Source of the DNA: Lachnospiraceae bacterium
Lineage (GTDB): Bacteria; Bacillota; Clostridia; Lachnospirales; Lachnospiraceae
Assembly: GCA_020860755.1 (NCBI GenBank)
Contig: JAJBTQ010000033.1
Coordinates: 127,036 to 191,035, forward strand
Direction: 5' to 3'
DNA length: 64,000 nucleotides
Within the stretch, counting starts at the first letter, position 1; the number at the start of each line of letters is the position of its first letter. Position numbers and translations under genes: made by a program. Of this stretch, positions 46,952 through 57,428 are shown piece after piece. The notes under the pieces were generated by a model. It was not told the DNA's origin, ran no database searches, and saw only the letters and a list, made by a program, of their open reading frames with translations.

Positions 46952-48435
46952 CCGATAGACGCTTCTGCTGTAGCCGACGCCGGCGGCCGCGGGGAAAACA
47001 GATCCCCCCAGTGATCACCGGAAACTCTCTGTACCAAAACAGCCATCTGTTCATCCGAGTGCTCCAAGCCTCTCTGCCTGCGATACTCCAATGCCGAGGG
47101 ATCCATCGTGCTGGCGTACACAGTGCGAACGGCGGATTCAAAGGCTTCAAGGCGCTCTTCCGGGCTTCCCTGATTTACACAGAATACCGACTCATACTTT
47201 CCGGCAAACGCGTTGCTGAAGCCGTCCTCTAAAAAGCTGGAGGAGCGCACGATAAACGGTCTCCCTCCGAAGGTGTCCAGAAGGCTCCGGAACTTTGAAT
47301 GGATATCCGGCGGGAACTCTCCGGCCAGAAGTGCCTCACGCAGAGGCTCTGCCTCGGAGAAATATCCCTCCTCGGTGCGCTGGGCGATCCTCATCTCCCA
47401 ACAGTTGTTTGACACGATATAGCTGTAAAATACATCGGAACCGATGTAGTAGGAGTCGTGGGGTTCCATGTGACTTAAATACTCCGGCACTTTCGTCTCT
47501 ACGATCCGGCGTGCCAAAAGCATCCCACAGGCCTTTCCGCCGATACATCCGCTGCCCACCATGCGGTCGCGGAGCTTAAAATAATCGTCCGGCGTGAAAT
47601 ACTCCTTGATATGTTCACGGAGCTTCGGATCCCTCGTCATTGTGCTCTCGATGATCAGATCCCCCTCCTCCTCGGTAAACGTCCCTCTGTGATAATCCAG
47701 CCGCGCCAGGGCAAAGAAGCGGTCGTAGCTGTCTAAATTCTGGTCCTGGCTTTTGACTGCCGACTCCTCCACCAGGCGGTAATACTTGCTCATATCCACC
47801 CCGCTGTGGATCGTCTGGGCATCAAAATCGTTCCTGGAGCAGATATGTGGCAGAAACATATCCGGCGAGTTGCGGTTCCACACTTTGAGCGGCTGAACGT
47901 ACAGGTCATCCTCGGATGAATGCACGTTTAAGAGCAGCTGCGTGGTGTCCCGGATCTTGTCCACCGCATCGTAGGAATGGCGCCCCCGAAGCAGCGGAAA
48001 ATAAGCCACGGTATCAAGGACAAAAAGATAGGGGCAGGTCACGCGGAAAAAATTGCCCATCATCAGATCCGTATACCACACAGACTGAAGAGAGGACAGG
48101 CTGTCAAACACATAAAACGCGTCAAATCCTTCCTCCGTGATCCTGCTCCGGATGTCCGTCGTAAACGACTCAAATCCCTTGTTCGGGTCAAATTCATAGA
48201 TCTTTAAGCCGGGCTGAGGTGAAAGAAGCGGCTCATGGTCACCGAACCTCATATAGATCAGGTTTCTCCCGTCTGCGATGGCCTGATCGACAAAGAGGTT
48301 GGCAAAATGCTGAAACTCCGACAGTTCCGTCACCTGCCACACCACATTGTCTCCGAGGCGGATGGAATCCAGCATCTCATCCAGCCCGGAATGTCCGCTT
48401 AAGATTGGATCAAATGCACTCATAACTTTTTGCAC
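46948..48435 (-). CDS. RecA/KaiC-like domain plus PEP/pyruvate-binding (ATP-grasp) domain protein, N-terminal portion
   Basis: SGHSGLDEMLDSIRLGDNVVWQV; GGKACGMLLARRIV; FGGRPFIVRSSSFLEDGFSNAFAGKYESVFC; ends in out-of-frame tail SPRPPASATAEASIG. Confidence 0.78.
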   Translation of the reverse strand: MQKVMSAFDPILSGHSGLDEMLDSIRLGDNVVWQVTELSEFQHFANLFVDQAIADGRNLIYMRFGDHEPLLSPQPGLKIYEFDPNKGFESFTTDIRSRITEEGFDAFYVFDSLSSLQSVWYTDLMMGNFFRVTCPYLFVLDTVAYFPLLRGRHSYDAVDKIRDTTQLLLNVHSSEDDLYVQPLKVWNRNSPDMFLPHICSRNDFDAQTIHSGVDMSKYYRLVEESAVKSQDQNLDSYDRFFALARLDYHRGTFTEEEGDLIIESTMTRDPKLREHIKEYFTPDDYFKLRDRMVGSGCIGGKACGMLLARRIVETKVPEYLSHMEPHDSYYIGSDVFYSYIVSNNCWEMRIAQRTEEGYFSEAEPLREALLAGEFPPDIHSKFRSLLDTFGGRPFIVRSSSFLEDGFSNAFAGKYESVFCVNQGSPEERLEAFESAVRTVYASTMDPSALEYRRQRGLEHSDEQMAVLVQRVSGDHWGDLFSPRPPASATAEASIG

Positions 48436-48447
48436 CTTCTCCCCGGA

Positions 48448-49716
48448 TCAGGTAAGATCCGAAATATTGTCAAAGCAGTCAAATGTCGCAAAGTAATCTT
48501 TCGGCGTCTCCGCCCTGCGGATCAGCTCAAAGCTCCCGTCCGGCTTTAAGAGTATCTCCGCGGAACGAAGCCTCCCGTTGTAGTTATATCCCATGGAAAA
48601 ACCGTGCGCGCCGGCATCATGGATGATGAGATAATCTCCCATCTCGATCTTGGGCAGCATCCGGTCGATGGCGAACTTGTCGCAATTCTCGCACAAAGAG
48701 CCGACCACGTCATACTGATGATCGCACGCGGCATCTTCCTTTCCCGCCACCGTGATATGGTGGTAGGCACCGTAAACAGCCGGCCGCATCAGATTCGCCG
48801 CGCAGGCATCCACTCCGATATACTCTTTATAGGTATGCTTTTCGTGGATGGCCTGTGTTACCAGACAGCCGAAGGGAGCCAGCATGAACCGCCCCATTTC
48901 GGTGTAGATGTCCACATCGCCCATACCCGCGGGGACGAGCGTCTCCCGGTAGACCCGCTCCACTCCGGCGCCGATCGCGCGGATATCGTTCGGGGTCTCC
49001 TCCGGCCGGTAAGAAATGCCGACTCCGCCGGAGAGATTGATAAAGTCCATTTTCACTCCGGTCTTTTCCCGGATCTCTAAACACAGCTCAAACAGGGTCT
49101 TCGCAAGCGCCGGATAATAGTCATTGGTCACGGTATTGCTCACGAGAAACGCGTGAAGGCCGAAGCGCTTCACACCCTTCTCCTTTAAAATGCGGTATCC
49201 CTCTATGATCTGCTCCCTGGTAAACCCATACTTTGCGTCACCGGGATTGTCCATGATCCCGTTGCTGAGCTTATAAACTCCGCCCGGATTGTAGCGAAGG
49301 CAAAGCGTCTCGGGAAGAGTGCCGAGCAGGTCTTCCAGATAGGCGATATGGGTAAAATCGTCCAGATTGATGGTCGCACCGATCCGGTCGGCATAGATAA
49401 ACTCCTCCGGCGGGGTGTCATTGGAGGAAAACATGATCTCCTCCCCGCAAAAACCCAGCGAGTCAGAGAGCATCAGCTCCGTAAGCGAGGAGCAGTCCGT
49501 ACCGCATCCGCACTCCTTTAAGATCCGGATCAGGAAGGGGTTCGGATTCGCTTTCACCGCAAAATACTCGCGAAAGCCCGGATTCCAGGAAAACGCTTCG
49601 TTGACGGCCTTCGCGTTCTCCCGGATCCCGCTCTCATCATAGAGATGAAACGGAGTCGGATAAATCGCTGCGATCTCCTTTATCTTATCTTTTGTGACAA
49701 ATGTCTCTTTCTTCAT
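48448..49716 (-). CDS. lysA: Diaminopimelate decarboxylase-like PLP (alanine racemase-fold) decarboxylase
   Basis: TPFHLYDESGIRENAKAVNEAF; EYFAVKANPNPFLIRILKECGCGTDCSSLTEL; NLSGGVGISYRPEE. Confidence 0.85.
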   Translation of the reverse strand: MKKETFVTKDKIKEIAAIYPTPFHLYDESGIRENAKAVNEAFSWNPGFREYFAVKANPNPFLIRILKECGCGTDCSSLTELMLSDSLGFCGEEIMFSSNDTPPEEFIYADRIGATINLDDFTHIAYLEDLLGTLPETLCLRYNPGGVYKLSNGIMDNPGDAKYGFTREQIIEGYRILKEKGVKRFGLHAFLVSNTVTNDYYPALAKTLFELCLEIREKTGVKMDFINLSGGVGISYRPEETPNDIRAIGAGVERVYRETLVPAGMGDVDIYTEMGRFMLAPFGCLVTQAIHEKHTYKEYIGVDACAANLMRPAVYGAYHHITVAGKEDAACDHQYDVVGSLCENCDKFAIDRMLPKIEMGDYLIIHDAGAHGFSMGYNYNGRLRSAEILLKPDGSFELIRRAETPKDYFATFDCFDNISDLT

Positions 49717-49829
49717 CTTTTCATCCTCTTAAAGATACCACAGCGCCGCCTGCGGCCGCCGCGGAATGGCTTCGTCCAAGTAATAATATACACAAAATAC
49801 GGGCTTCCCGCAACAAAAAATCCCGTAAA

Positions 49830-49862
49830 ATAAAAAAGGACCGTCTCGCGTGCGGGACGTCC
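49830..49862 (-). terminator. Probable rho-independent terminator downstream of the BlaI-like gene
   Basis: Minus strand GGACGTC...GACGGTCCTTTTTTA. Confidence 0.55.
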
Positions 49863-49981
49863 TGTCTATATGTGAAGTCGGGTCTAATAAGATAGGCGTT
49901 TTTGGTCTTATAATGCGCCTCCTCACGGAAGGCACATTAAAGGGATAATCTGTTTTTGCAGCTTAAAGCCGCTCATTCAGC

Positions 49982-50392
49982 TTATGCCGGGCAGATCGGA
50001 TTCTCCTCCAACTTGTCCAGCAGGATCCTCATGTCACAGATCTCATCTGCTGAAATCGAATGTACATTGCAGATCGCAGCAACCATTGCTGGAAGTTTTC
50101 CGTCGAACCAGAAATTCATTTCTTCTTTCATCAGCATCTGTTTATACAGATCCTCGTCTTTCTCAGCATGCGCAAATGAGGCACGACCAACCCGGTATGT
50201 ACTCACATAACCTTTGTCGGCCAGCTTCTTTAAGAATGTGACCATCGTCGTCCGTGCGTAGTCCTTGGAATAGGACTCCATCATTTTCACGATCAACTCC
50301 TGTACGGCGATGTCTTCATCCGCATCCCAGATCAGCTTCATGATCATCGTCTCACATGCGCTGAGCTCTCTGGCTTTGTTTTGTTTGCTCAT
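49982..50392 (-). CDS. BlaI/MecI/CopY-family transcriptional repressor
   Basis: LSACETMIMKLIWDADEDIAVQELIVKMMESYSKDYARTTMVTFLKKLADKGYVSTYRVGRASFA. Confidence 0.9.
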   Translation of the reverse strand: MSKQNKARELSACETMIMKLIWDADEDIAVQELIVKMMESYSKDYARTTMVTFLKKLADKGYVSTYRVGRASFAHAEKDEDLYKQMLMKEEMNFWFDGKLPAMVAAICNVHSISADEICDMRILLDKLEENPICPA

Positions 50393-50660
50393 AGTCTTCC
50401 TGTTAATCCTCCTGTCTGAAGAGACCCATTCCCTTCTGAAACGATTACTGTTGCATTGCCTTCAAACCATAGCATACTATTGCCTCTTTGCCAACCGAAT
50501 TTTGAAAGAAAGTTGCAAAATTCGCCACAAATTTTTTGAGGTATTTTGTGCTGAAAACACGAAGCTGCCGACCGGCCAAAAAACGTAAGCCGGCGCGGCA
50601 GTCCCTGTTATGTTTACTCCTATCAATTGTTTGCGGTATCGGTGCGTGTTAACACGTAAA

Positions 50661-50705
50661 AGAAAATCTCCGGGATTGCTTTAAAAAGGCAATCCCGGAG
50701 ATTTC
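50661..50705 (-). terminator. Rho-independent terminator after tRNA-Thr
   Basis: Minus strand AATCTCCGGGATTGC-CTTTTTAAA-GCAATCCCGGAGATTTTCTTTT. Confidence 0.88.
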
Positions 50706-50710
50706 GTTCC

Positions 50711-50782
50711 AGCTGATGACGAGATTTGAACTCGTGACCCCTTCCTTACCAAGGAAGTGCTCTACCCCTGAGCCACATCAGC
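50711..50782 (-). tRNA. tRNA-Thr (anticodon GGT)
   Basis: Minus strand GCTGATGTGGCTCAGGGGTAGAGCACTTCCTTGGTAAGGAAGGGGTCACGAGTTCAAATCTCGTCATCAGC. Confidence 0.95.
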
Positions 50783-50826
50783 CTGCGCCAGTTTTTGCTG
50801 ACTTAATGAATATACAATATTGACAA

Positions 50827-51426
50827 TTAAAAGTCAATGAAATCCTGCACCTTTCCGCGGATCCGCTGCAGGGCATTGTCGATGGACTTCTCCGGTCGGT
50901 TCATCACATCGGCGATCGCGCGATAGCTCATCCCTTCCAGGTAGTAGTCCAAGACAGTCTTCTCCAGCGGACTTAAGCGGTCGCGGATCCGGGACAGGAA
51001 ATCCTCCAGGCTCTCCCGGTCGATGAACATCTGCTCCGGATTCCTGTCATTAGCCGCTGCATTAAACTCCAAAAATGTACCCTCCGAGTCGGAGTCTCCC
51101 CCTGAGAGGGAGATATAGGAGTTAAGCGGTGTGTGCTTTTTTCGCGCCGCCGCCTCGATGGCGGTGTAGAGCTGTCTGCTGATGCACAGCTCCGCGAAAT
51201 GATAGAAGCTGCCGGCTCCCGGCTCATAGTCGCGGGCGGCTTTAAACAGCCCGATCATCCCCTCCTGGATCAGGTCATCATTGTCTCCGCCGAGCAAAAA
51301 GAGAGCATTCGCCTTCTTTCGGACCAGATATTTATATTTTTCCATCAGGTAATCCATCACCTGGGAATCCCCGTCGCGCAGGAGAAGGATCAGCTCATCA
51401 TCGGTTAGTTCGGAATAGTTGCTCAC
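50827..51426 (-). CDS. sigH: RNA polymerase sigma-H-like factor
   Basis: LLRDGDSQVMDYLMEKYKYLVRKKANALFLLGGDNDDLIQEGMIGLFKAARDYEPG; RLSPLEKTVLDYYLEGMSYRAIADVMNRPEKSIDNALQRIRGK; downstream of rlmB. Confidence 0.92.
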   Translation of the reverse strand: MSNYSELTDDELILLLRDGDSQVMDYLMEKYKYLVRKKANALFLLGGDNDDLIQEGMIGLFKAARDYEPGAGSFYHFAELCISRQLYTAIEAAARKKHTPLNSYISLSGGDSDSEGTFLEFNAAANDRNPEQMFIDRESLEDFLSRIRDRLSPLEKTVLDYYLEGMSYRAIADVMNRPEKSIDNALQRIRGKVQDFIDF

Positions 51427-52244
51427 GACGTCAATCCTCTCTGTCTCACGATCTCATAGGCCAGAACCCCTGCCGCAACCGAGGCGTTGAGCGACTCGAT
51501 CTCGCCCCGCACCGGGATGGAGGCGATATAATCACAGCTTTCTTTTACCAGGCGGCTGACTCCCTCCCCCTCGTTCCCGATCACAAGTCCGATCGGTCCG
51601 GTTAGGTTCAGACTGTACATGGCATCCCCGTCCGTGTCGGCGCACACAAACCAGATGCCCTGGTCCTTTAGCCTCTCTATCTCATTAGTCAGGTTTGTCA
51701 CCTTCGCCACCGGCGTGTAGTTAAGCGCTCCGGAGGAAGCCTTGGCCACCACCGCAGTCAGTCCGACGGCACGTCGCTTCGGAATGATGACTCCGTGTGC
51801 CCCCGCCAGGTTCGCGGTCCGGATAATGGCGCCCAGATTGTGGGGATCCTCGATCCCGTCCAAAAGAATCAAAAACGGATCCTCGCCCTTTTCATCTGCG
51901 CGGGCAAGGATCTCGTCCACCGTGGCATAGCCGTAAGCTGCTGCGAAGGCGATGACGCCCTGGTGCTTTTTGGTCTCGGAGATCTGATCCAGCCGTTCTT
52001 TCGTGACAAAGGAAAGGATCGTTCCCTGCCGCTTGGCTTCCCTCACGATCGTGCGGATCGATCCCTCCTGCGCGCCGTCAAGCACATATAGTTTATCAAT
52101 GGTCTTGCCGGAGCGGAACGCCTCCAGGACGGCATTCCTCCCCTCTATCCTAAGCTCTTGTGTTTCCATCTTAAAGTCCTCATGCATCCGTGTGATCTGC
52201 GAAATCAGCAGTCTCTGCCGCGCCGATCCCGTCAAGGCCCGCAC
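51423..52244 (-). CDS. rlmB: 23S rRNA (guanosine-2'-O)-methyltransferase RlmB (SpoU family)
   Basis: IEGRNAVLEAFRSGKTIDKLYV; LDGIEDPHNLGAIIRTANLAGAHGVIIPKRRAVGLT; VIGNEGEGVSRLVKESCD. Start probably METQELRIEG at ~52170. Confidence 0.95.
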   Translation of the reverse strand: MRALTGSARQRLLISQITRMHEDFKMETQELRIEGRNAVLEAFRSGKTIDKLYVLDGAQEGSIRTIVREAKRQGTILSFVTKERLDQISETKKHQGVIAFAAAYGYATVDEILARADEKGEDPFLILLDGIEDPHNLGAIIRTANLAGAHGVIIPKRRAVGLTAVVAKASSGALNYTPVAKVTNLTNEIERLKDQGIWFVCADTDGDAMYSLNLTGPIGLVIGNEGEGVSRLVKESCDYIASIPVRGEIESLNASVAAGVLAYEIVRQRGLTS

Positions 52245-52667
52245 CGATCAGATACAGCATCCGCTTTGTCTGTCCGGTCAGATACAGATATCCCATCAGG
52301 GTCTCAAAGCCGGTCGCCGTGTGATAGGCCTCCGGCGATGCGTTCTTCGCCATTGTCTGAGGCTTCGCGTTTTTTCCCCGCCGGTAGAAGTCCTGCTCCT
52401 CCTCCGACAGTTCCGGCAGGATCACTTCGATCAGTTCCGCCTGAGACTCTGCTCTTACAAGGTGGCTGGTATGCGCGTGAAGCCGGCCGGGCTTCGCGTT
52501 CCCGCGCCCCACGATAAGGGAGCGGATCACAAGCTCATATACGCCGTCCCCAATAAACGCAAGGGTTAAGGGAGAGTACGTGCGCAGATCCACATCCTGC
52601 ATCTTATAGTACTCCCGTATTTCCTCAAAAAATCCGTCTGATCCTTTTTCCGTCCCGCCTGTGCCTG

Positions 52668-52683
<16 letters not shown>
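52180..52683 (-). CDS. mrnC: Mini-ribonuclease III
   Basis: LAFIGDGVYELVIRSLIVGRGNAKPGRLHAHTSHLVRAESQAEL; located between cysS and rlmB. Confidence 0.93.
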
Positions 52684-54106
<1,423 letters not shown>

Positions 54107-54122
<16 letters not shown>

Positions 54123-55219
54123 ACTTCCCTCGAGATCTCGTTCATCTCGTCCATCTTTTCTTCTATGTCAAGTGTAAGATAAAACTGATTGACCGCGCGG
54201 TAGAGGTTCTGCTGTTCATCCGAAAAATCGGTTGCGCTCTGCTCTCCGTTTAAATAGTCCGTCAGATAACGGACGCCGTGTTCATATGTAACAAGCCAGA
54301 CTGCATAGTTGATCAGCTCCCACTCTTTCTCGCTTAAGACCCGCCCCATCTCCTCCGCATATCCGCGAAGGATACACTGATACAGATCCATATCCAGTTC
54401 AATGTCACCGGACTTCTCGTCCTCGTTCGCAGTGGCAGCTCCGGTCCGCACCGCCTCGCCGAAATCGAGGATCGACACGCCCGGCATCACGGTGTCCAGA
54501 TCGATGAGACAGATCGCCTTGCCTGTAACGGGATCAACGAGTATGTTCTTGTAATGCGGGTCGTTGTGCGTTACCCTAAGCTGGATCTCCCCCGCATCGA
54601 CTGCCTCTGTGATATAGCTGATCTGTTCAGAACGGTTTAAGACAAAACGGATCTGCTCCTGACAGTCTGCCGTGCGGAAGCAGATATCCGAACGGACGGA
54701 ATCGGTAAACGCGCGCACGATCTTTTTCATGTCGTGCATCTTCGGCACCGTATAGGAGAGCTGATTGGTCGGGAAATCGCGCAGTCTGCGGTGGAATTGT
54801 CCCACGATCCTTCCGACCTCATATCCCGCTTCCGGAGAGGCCGGTTTTTTCATCGCCTTTCCACACTGGATCATGCGGTACAGCCTGAAATAGCTGCCGC
54901 GCTCCGTCTGCAGGAGCAGATTGCCGGACGTCGTCCGGATAAAGTGCAGGGTCTCAAGGTCCGGATCCCGCCCTTCCTCCTCGATCACATCGCGCAGATA
55001 CTCCGTCACGAGAGCGACGTTGTTCATCACCTCGGTCGGATACTTAAATACAACGTGATTCATCTCCTGTAGGACATAGTGCTCCCCGCCGCAGTCGACC
55101 TCAAATGTGTGGTTGACCGTGCCGTGCCCCAGCGTCGTGACTTCCGTGATCTCTCCGTCTATCTGAAACTTTCGGATGATCTCCTCAAACTGTGTCATGT
55201 TATCTCCTCTAACAGGCAC
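54107..55219 (-). CDS. Aminoglycoside phosphotransferase/choline kinase-fold sugar kinase, N-acetylhexosamine 1-kinase (NahK)-like
   Basis: [56 protein letters not shown]. Start MTQFEEI at ~55198. Confidence 0.8.
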
Positions 55220-55716
55220 ACCGCGTAGGCTGCCATTCCCTCTTCGCTCCCGGTAAACCCGAGCTCCTCCTCCGTCGTCGCCTTGACATTGACCCGGCTT
55301 ATTTCGACTCCCAGGGTCTTGGCGATGTTTTGCTCCATCTGATCAATATACGGGGCAAGCCTGGGACGCTGTGCGACAACGGTCGCATCGATGTTCCCGA
55401 CCTCAAAGCGGGCCTCCCCGATCATCTCTCCCACTTTGGCCAGCAGCTTAAGACTTGAAATGTCCTCGTAGTGCGGATCCGTGTCCGGAAAATGTCGTCC
55501 GATGTCCCCCAGGGCCGCCGCGCCGAGCAGTGCGTCCATCACGGCGTGCAGCAAAACATCCGCATCAGAATGCCCGTCAAGGCCCTCTTCATGCGGGAGC
55601 ACAACCCCGCCCAGGACTAATCGTCTGCCCTTTTTAAGCCTGTGTACATCATATCCCATGCCGATCCTCATCGCGGCAACCCTCCAAATCGCATATTTGA
55701 TGTTAGTGTAACACAC
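55195..55716 (-). CDS. ispF: 2-C-methyl-D-erythritol 2,4-cyclodiphosphate synthase
   Basis: [64 protein letters not shown]. Confidence 0.96.
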   Translation of the reverse strand: MCYTNIKYAIWRVAAMRIGMGYDVHRLKKGRRLVLGGVVLPHEEGLDGHSDADVLLHAVMDALLGAAALGDIGRHFPDTDPHYEDISSLKLLAKVGEMIGEARFEVGNIDATVVAQRPRLAPYIDQMEQNIAKTLGVEISRVNVKATTEEELGFTGSEEGMAAYAVCLLEEIT

Positions 55717-55811
55717 TTTTTCGGAATGGTCACTAGATAATGCAGGATTGACGTTTTAGAATTCACAAAATTAACATTTTTTAGGGATTGACATTTTGTG
55801 AGGTTCTCCCT

Positions 55812-57428
55812 ATGATGTCAGATGAGGTGAACCGATTGATCAAAAAAAGACTTAAAAATTTAAAGCCGATGTTGTATCAGGCCATCGCACCGACGATCGT
55901 TGCGACCCTGATTTTTTTTCTTACATATTATTTCCTCGGCGCGGAAAACACGGTGCTCGATCCGATCGTAACACTCGCATTTTTGCGGTTCCGCACTATG
56001 CAGTACCGCTATGAGAGCATGATCCGGACGTTCGCGGTCTTTTTTGCCATGGCGCTGGTATCCTACTTTGCTGTCATGAACCTGCCGCTTTGCATCATAT
56101 TAAACGCCGCGGCTCTGTTTTGGATCGCTTATGTCCATATTGACGAGTATCATCCGGACAACTATTTCCCGGCGGGCATGGCCCTGATCTTTTTTCAGGT
56201 CTCGCCCGCGACGAATCCGCTCGAACTGGGGAACCGCATGCTGGCTCTTTTGGGGGCCTTTGTCATCGTCCTCGTGTGTATCTTTATCCTGACAAAGATC
56301 CGGCGCAGGACAGACCCGCTCCCGGAGTATATCCGCGAGGGATTTGAAAACTGCCGGCGTCAGCTTGACCTGTGCGAGGCATACCAAAATGCCGCCGGAG
56401 GAGATCCGTCTGCATCGGAGACGGAAAGTTATAAGGAACTAAGCGTCTTAAGACAGGAGCTCGTGGAGATCAACAAAAAATGCAGCGATGTGATCTACGC
56501 CTACAACCGGGCAAGCATACGCCCCAAGGGGAAGACAAACTGGTACTGCCGTTTTATCTTGTGTTTCCAGGTGATCAACTATCTGACGATGTACTTCAAA
56601 GAGGAGCAGAATCTGGCAGAGGCCAAAAAGCTCTACCGGGATTTTCTGGAACTGTTTGAGACGGCGAAGCCGAAGGCAGACTATCGCCGCCTTCATCTGC
56701 GGCTTAGGAAGCCGGATATCCGGAGCTTCCGCCTTCGGTTTGCCCTGCGGCAGATGATCACGCTGACGCCCTGCCTGGCGTTTGCGCTCATCTCGGGGAT
56801 CCCCAATATCTACTGGGTGGTGATCTCGGTGTTTTTTATGATGATCCCGTTCACGAACCACACGCTGGAGCGGATCCGTCAGCGAGTGCTCGGCACCGTG
56901 GGCGGAGTCTTAGTCTGCCTCCTTTTGTTTACGATTTTTGACGGCTTTGCAGCCAGGGTCGTCATCATGGTCATCGCAAACTTCTGTCTCTACGGATCTA
57001 CCGGATATGCCTTTACGGTCGCATATATCACCTGTGCGGCCATGGCCCTGCCGACGTTAAATGACCCGATGCACATGATGCTGCTCTACCGGGTCCTGTA
57101 TACGCTTGTCGGTGCCGGCATCGCGCTGCTCGCGAATCTGTTCATCTTCCCGATCCGGCTGCAGCGCCAGATCGAATATGTGTCGGAAATGATAGAGGGG
57201 CTCCATCGGGAGATGACTGAAAACTCCACGTTGGACCGGTCGGCAGACAGTAAAAGCGAGCGGGCTGTCGATCAGCTGGTCCTCCGGTCATTTTTACTTA
57301 TCAACCGGCTCGAGACCATGTGCGACGCGCTCCCGCTCGATGAACTGACGTTTGAATACAGAAGCTTCGAAAAAAAGCATATGTTTATCATGGAGCAGTA
57401 TCTGACACGTCAGTTTTTAAAGAACTAA
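55812..57428 (+). CDS. FUSC/aromatic-acid exporter-like membrane protein
   Basis: Two sets of TM segments around a soluble linker; second half IPNIYWVVISVFFMMIPFTNHTLERIRQRVLGTVGGVLVCLLLF typical of FUSC. Start MMSDEVN approximate. Confidence 0.82.
   Translation: MMSDEVNRLIKKRLKNLKPMLYQAIAPTIVATLIFFLTYYFLGAENTVLDPIVTLAFLRFRTMQYRYESMIRTFAVFFAMALVSYFAVMNLPLCIILNAAALFWIAYVHIDEYHPDNYFPAGMALIFFQVSPATNPLELGNRMLALLGAFVIVLVCIFILTKIRRRTDPLPEYIREGFENCRRQLDLCEAYQNAAGGDPSASETESYKELSVLRQELVEINKKCSDVIYAYNRASIRPKGKTNWYCRFILCFQVINYLTMYFKEEQNLAEAKKLYRDFLELFETAKPKADYRRLHLRLRKPDIRSFRLRFALRQMITLTPCLAFALISGIPNIYWVVISVFFMMIPFTNHTLERIRQRVLGTVGGVLVCLLLFTIFDGFAARVVIMVIANFCLYGSTGYAFTVAYITCAAMALPTLNDPMHMMLLYRVLYTLVGAGIALLANLFIFPIRLQRQIEYVSEMIEGLHREMTENSTLDRSADSKSERAVDQLVLRSFLLINRLETMCDALPLDELTFEYRSFEKKHMFIMEQYLTRQFLKN

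Noticed and set aside
46948-47000. Canonical -1 programmed ribosomal frameshift
   Set aside because: The TTT TCC CCG context does not match an X XXY YYZ slippery heptamer in the zero frame; an indel or sequencing error is simpler.
50563-50604. Terminator in the region upstream of the BlaI-like gene (CTGCCGACCGGC...GCCGGCGCGGCAG)
   Set aside because: Strong stem but no T-tract on either strand; could be a structured RNA, not enough evidence to call.
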